NCBI GenBank assembly: GCA_948960675.1
Contig: CARDPF010000114.1
Coordinates: 1-9,232, forward strand
DNA: 9,232 nucleotides
Direction of reading: 5' to 3'
Origin: an uncultured Eisenbergiella sp.
Lineage (GTDB): Bacteria; Bacillota; Clostridia; Lachnospirales; Lachnospiraceae
Part shown: positions 7,230 to 9,232 of the stretch, one piece after another
Position numbering within the stretch: position 1 is the stretch's first letter
Layout: each line of letters starts with the position of its first letter
Position numbers and translations under genes: made by a program
The notes under the pieces: generated by a model
What the model was told of the DNA's origin: nothing
Database searches by the model: none
What the model saw: only the letters and a program-made list of their open reading frames with translations

Positions 7230-7293
7230 GGGAATTATCCGTTGTATCCATACATAAATATAAATTTTCTGTATATTCTACAGGATAATTCCC
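7230..7293. repeat. Perfect inverted pair of 11-mers flanking the -10 region
   Basis: GGGAATTATCC (7230-7240) and its exact complement GGATAATTCCC (7283-7293) flank a 42-base AT-rich segment. Each copy is itself roughly symmetric (GGA...TCC). One copy sits inside the -35/-10 spacer of the dehydratase promoter and the other in the early transcribed leader. Their centres are about 53 bases apart, near five helical turns. Since only one copy is transcribed from this promoter, they are more likely DNA sites for a regulator than an RNA stem. Confidence 0.7.
7263..7277 (-). promoter_or_regulatory. CodY-like operator
   Basis: The reverse strand reads AATATACAGAAAATT, matching the CodY consensus AATTTTCWGAAAATT at 13 of 15 positions. 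It overlaps the -10 hexamer and the predicted start site, a position from which CodY would repress. CodY senses branched-chain amino acids and GTP in Firmicutes, which fits control of an amino-acid dehydratase and importer. CodY presence in this genome is assumed, not seen. Confidence 0.6.
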
Positions 7294-7303
7294 AAAATAT
7301 CAA
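7275..7303 (-). promoter_or_regulatory. Sigma-A type promoter for the dehydratase-importer genes
   Basis: The reverse strand has TTGATA (7298-7303), a 17-base spacer and TAGAAT (7275-7280), each one mismatch from consensus. Transcription should begin near 7268, giving a leader of about 190 bases before GTG 7076. No equally good promoter was seen between the dehydratase and importer genes, so the downstream genes may depend on this one. Confidence 0.7.
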
Positions 7304-7334
7304 TAGAAATATTAACTTTTCTTGCATTTTTTTT

Positions 7335-7365
7335 CATTTTAAAGCAAACTGGCATACGCCATTGC
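7335..7365 (-). terminator. Weak hairpin after the coiled-coil gene, possible terminator
   Basis: On the reverse strand GCAATGGC (7358-7365) can pair with GCCA and TTGC (7344-7353, with a two-base bulge) around a four-base loop, followed by TTTAAAATG. It lies 24 bases past the stop of the coiled-coil gene. The stem is short and the T-tract is interrupted, so this is tentative. Confidence 0.3.
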
Positions 7366-7388
7366 AGCGCGCCACCACACCAAAGCCG

Positions 7389-8558
7389 TCACATTCCAAA
7401 TGTTTGTACACAAACCGTTTCCGCTGCGGCTTGCGCCGCGCCTGTAGCGCTTCCTGCCATGGTTGCAATTCCGGGGGCGGCCGCCGCACCGGCTGCCGCC
7501 TCTCCCGCTCCGGATACCCCTGCCGCCTGCGCGATTTGGTTGAACTGCTGCACTGCCTCCCGTTGTTCTTCCCTGTTGCGCAGTCCCGGAAGATCCGGCA
7601 GTTCCGCAAAAATCCGCGCATGCTCCTTGGCCCTTCTCTTGATCTGCCTGTCTTTGAGTTCCCGTTCCACCTGCAGGCGTTTCTTTTCCTCTTTGGCTTT
7701 CCGAAGCTTCTCCGCCCGCGCCTTCATTTCCCCTTCTTCCTTCACCTGCCGGATCTTTGTCCTGGCGCAGCGGATGACATAATCCATTTGGGCAACCGCC
7801 GCAGAACGTTCCTTCTTATCATAGCTGCGGTTACTGCCGATCTGCGCCCTTCTGGCATATACGCCCGAAATAAAGGAACGGATCGACCGGTCTTGGGATG
7901 CCCTGCACAACTTTGACATGTCCCTGCCCATACTATAATTGATTCTCTTTTTAATCTTGATCAACGGCTCCTTTTTCGCCTCGTTCATCTTTTCCAGCAT
8001 CTTGCGCACGCCTTCCAGTTCCCGCTCTTCTTTGCTCATCAGGGAATCCTGGCCGTCCGCCCCATTCTCCTTACCGCCAAAAACCCCCGGCTCCTTTGCC
8101 AAAGCAGGCATCTCCATCGTCCACTCCAACGATTCCCCATTAGCGGCTAAAACCACTCCCGCCCCGTCGGTACCGGCCAAAAGGGAACGGTTGATCTGCG
8201 CCTTTGCGTCCGCAATCATTCCCATCCCCTGCTGCCACGATTTTTCCCCCTCGGACATCCAGTCAAGAAAATCCCGGGAAAGCACAATAAATCCGCCCTT
8301 CCCGCATTCCCTGGCAAGCTGTTCCACCGCCGCAGGATCCACCTCCCCTTCATACAGCATAAACTGTATGCCAGGGTGGCTGCTGCAAATCTCTTTCCAG
8401 ACTTTTTGGGCGCCGTCCAACTTTTCCGTGGGCACAAAGCTGTCCCACCGCCCTTTTTTTGCTTCCTCTGTCTGGGCATTGGCCGCCTTTCCAACGGCAT
8501 CCCCTTCCGTCACAGGCCATGCTGCCTGCCTCCCATAACCTGTAGCTTCCACTTTCAT
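7389..8558 (-). CDS. Uncharacterised 389-residue coiled-coil protein
   Basis: Function not recognised. The protein has no signal peptide or membrane span. Residues about 38-130 look like a small folded domain (AQKVWKEICSSHPGIQFMLYEG, GGFIVLSRDFLDWM). Residues 174-245 are highly charged and contain FISGVYARRAQIGSN. A long Lys/Glu/Arg-rich helix, likely coiled coil, spans about 262-318. A Gly/Ala-rich low-complexity stretch (346-378) precedes the C-terminus. The layout resembles uncharacterised multi-hundred-residue proteins common in Lachnospiraceae (the DUF6033-like type), but that match is from memory and unconfirmed. I chose ATG 8558, with GGGGGTGG just upstream; a TTG at 8582 would add 8 residues. 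It is transcribed divergently from the PilZ gene, sharing a 134-base AT-rich intergenic region, so a link to motility or the cell surface is possible but not shown. Confidence 0.8.
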   Translation of the reverse strand: MKVEATGYGRQAAWPVTEGDAVGKAANAQTEEAKKGRWDSFVPTEKLDGAQKVWKEICSSHPGIQFMLYEGEVDPAAVEQLARECGKGGFIVLSRDFLDWMSEGEKSWQQGMGMIADAKAQINRSLLAGTDGAGVVLAANGESLEWTMEMPALAKEPGVFGGKENGADGQDSLMSKEERELEGVRKMLEKMNEAKKEPLIKIKKRINYSMGRDMSKLCRASQDRSIRSFISGVYARRAQIGSNRSYDKKERSAAVAQMDYVIRCARTKIRQVKEEGEMKARAEKLRKAKEEKKRLQVERELKDRQIKRRAKEHARIFAELPDLPGLRNREEQREAVQQFNQIAQAAGVSGAGEAAAGAAAAPGIATMAGSATGAAQAAAETVCVQTFGM

Positions 8559-8601
8559 ATTGCCACCCCCAAACCCCAACAATTTTTCCAGTCTGCCTTC
8601 T

Positions 8602-8627
8602 TAATTTTTTCTTTCTTATGCCGATAT
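8602..8627 (+). promoter_or_regulatory. SigD (flagellar sigma) type promoter for the PilZ gene
   Basis: TAAT (8602-8605), a 15-base spacer and CCGATAT (8621-8627, preceded by G) match the Bacillus SigD consensus TAAA-N14-16-CCGATAT with a single mismatch. Transcription would begin near 8634, about 60 bases before the PilZ start. It places the PilZ gene in the flagellar/chemotaxis regulon. The strength of the -10 match makes chance unlikely, but the assignment is by eye. Confidence 0.65.
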
Positions 8628-8692
8628 ATAAATAGTTATACATTTCTATATCTATATTTACGGATGATATTTTTTGCAGGAGGTTTTACGAT

Positions 8693-9070
8693 ATGGCTGA
8701 AACCAGCAGACCAAACCGCCGGGCCGATTTCAGGCTCACCCTCTCCATCCCGGTCAAACTCACCTACGTTGATCCACAGACCAAGCGTAACAAAAACGTC
8801 AACGGCGTCACACGTAATCTGTCGGCCAACGGAATTTACATCGTTACCGAAAACCGGCTTCCTCCTTCCACGCATTTTGTCATTCGTTTCCACCGTCAGG
8901 AATTGATGATTGCCCCACAGGCGGTAAACCTCAAGGAAGACGTTTTGGAAAACGGCCAATACGGCTACGGCTGTAAATACGAAAATTTCTCCGAAAATTT
9001 TGAGAGCCAGATGCGCGCTTTCCTGTTCCGCAAGGAAGCCATGATCAGAATGAAAAACCAAAAAGAATAA
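8693..9070 (+). CDS. PilZ-domain protein (putative cyclic di-GMP receptor)
   Basis: A 125-residue single-domain protein. The c-di-GMP-binding signature is complete: RxxxR as R10-A-D-F-R14 near the N-terminus, and (D/N)xSxxG as N42-L-S-A-N-G47. The remaining sequence fits the PilZ beta-barrel, with a closing GYGCKYENFSENFES strand and a C-terminal helix (about 103-121). Such stand-alone PilZ proteins bind c-di-GMP in the cytoplasm and pass the signal to a partner, often in motility or surface-polymer control. AGGAGG (8678-8683) lies 9 bases before the ATG. A SigD-type promoter upstream and an intrinsic terminator directly downstream make it a single-gene unit. It is the only plus-strand gene in the window. 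Confidence 0.93.
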   Translation: MAETSRPNRRADFRLTLSIPVKLTYVDPQTKRNKNVNGVTRNLSANGIYIVTENRLPPSTHFVIRFHRQELMIAPQAVNLKEDVLENGQYGYGCKYENFSENFESQMRAFLFRKEAMIRMKNQKE

Positions 9071-9090
9071 ACAACGCTTCCTGTTATTAT

Positions 9091-9126
9091 AGAGAGGCTG
9101 CCCAAACAGACGGCAGCCTCTTTTAT
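9091..9126 (+). terminator. Intrinsic terminator after the PilZ gene
   Basis: A perfect 9-base stem, GAGGCTGCC (9094-9102) and GGCAGCCTC (9112-9120), around a 9-base loop, is followed by TTTTAT. It starts 20 bases past the PilZ stop. It also sits between convergent genes and could partly stop the minus-strand gene at the right edge, although the T-tract in that direction is poor. Confidence 0.9.
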
Positions 9127-9145
9127 CATGCAGGAAACCTCGTTC

Positions 9146-9232
9146 CTAAGCCTTCACATCAATAATATTACCGGTCGGCATAGCCTGATCGACTTCCTCT
9201 ATCATCTTATAAAGCCCCTCTAAGATCGGAAG
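9146..9232 (-). CDS. C-terminal end of an unrecognised protein, cut by window edge
   Basis: The reverse strand is open from the right edge to a TAG at 9146-9148, giving the last 28 residues (LPILEGLYKMIEEVDQAM followed by PTGNIIDVKA). The helix-like acidic stretch and a clean end just past a shared terminator region make a real gene end likely. No family can be named from so little. It converges on the PilZ gene. Confidence 0.6.
   Translation of the reverse strand, partial: LPILEGLYKMIEEVDQAMPTGNIIDVKA

Noticed and set aside
7107..7268. Riboswitch or T-box in the dehydratase leader
   Set aside because: The leader before the terminator is only about 50 bases, and no T-box sequence or known riboswitch core could be recognised.
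1..9232. tRNA/rRNA genes, CRISPR arrays, insertion sequences or phage genes
   Set aside because: No tRNA-like fold, regularly spaced repeat, transposase, integrase or phage protein was seen in any frame.

Overview
The window looks like chromosomal DNA of a motile, plant-polysaccharide-using Clostridia member, most likely Lachnospiraceae. The grounds are moderate GC with AT-rich control regions, strong AGGAGG-type ribosome binding sites, a GH51 arabinofuranosidase, a CodY-like box, and a SigD-type promoter in front of a PilZ gene. This placement is inference; no rRNA or other marker gene is present.

Left and centre (1-7300): seven genes run on the minus strand. In transcription order they are: a promoter carrying a CodY-like box and a leader with an intrinsic terminator (about 7303-7107); a fold-type II PLP-dependent threonine/serine dehydratase; a three-gene polar amino-acid ABC importer (lipoprotein, permease, ATPase); a cytoplasmic GH51 alpha-L-arabinofuranosidase starting 17 bases after the ATPase stop; a LacI-family repressor with its own near-consensus promoter; and a GntR/FadR-type regulator cut by the left edge. 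The combination suggests uptake and deamination of amino acids under nutritional control, with an arabinosidase tied closely to the importer. The two regulators probably control this locus or sugar genes beyond the left edge.

Right (7300-9232): a minus-strand gene encodes an uncharacterised 389-residue soluble coiled-coil protein. Divergent from it is a PilZ-domain (cyclic di-GMP receptor) gene with a good SigD (flagellar sigma) promoter and a strong intrinsic terminator. The right edge cuts the last 28 codons of an unrecognised minus-strand gene. This end looks like part of a motility/c-di-GMP neighbourhood.

The most notable non-coding structures are the leader of the dehydratase gene, the nested palindrome between dehydratase and binding-protein genes, and the large dyad between the arabinofuranosidase and LacI genes. 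The leader combines a CodY-like box, two inverted 11-mers about five helical turns apart, and a terminator crossed by an open frame with cysteine codons. No gene-free stretch exceeds 300 bases; the longest, 7077-7388, holds this control region.
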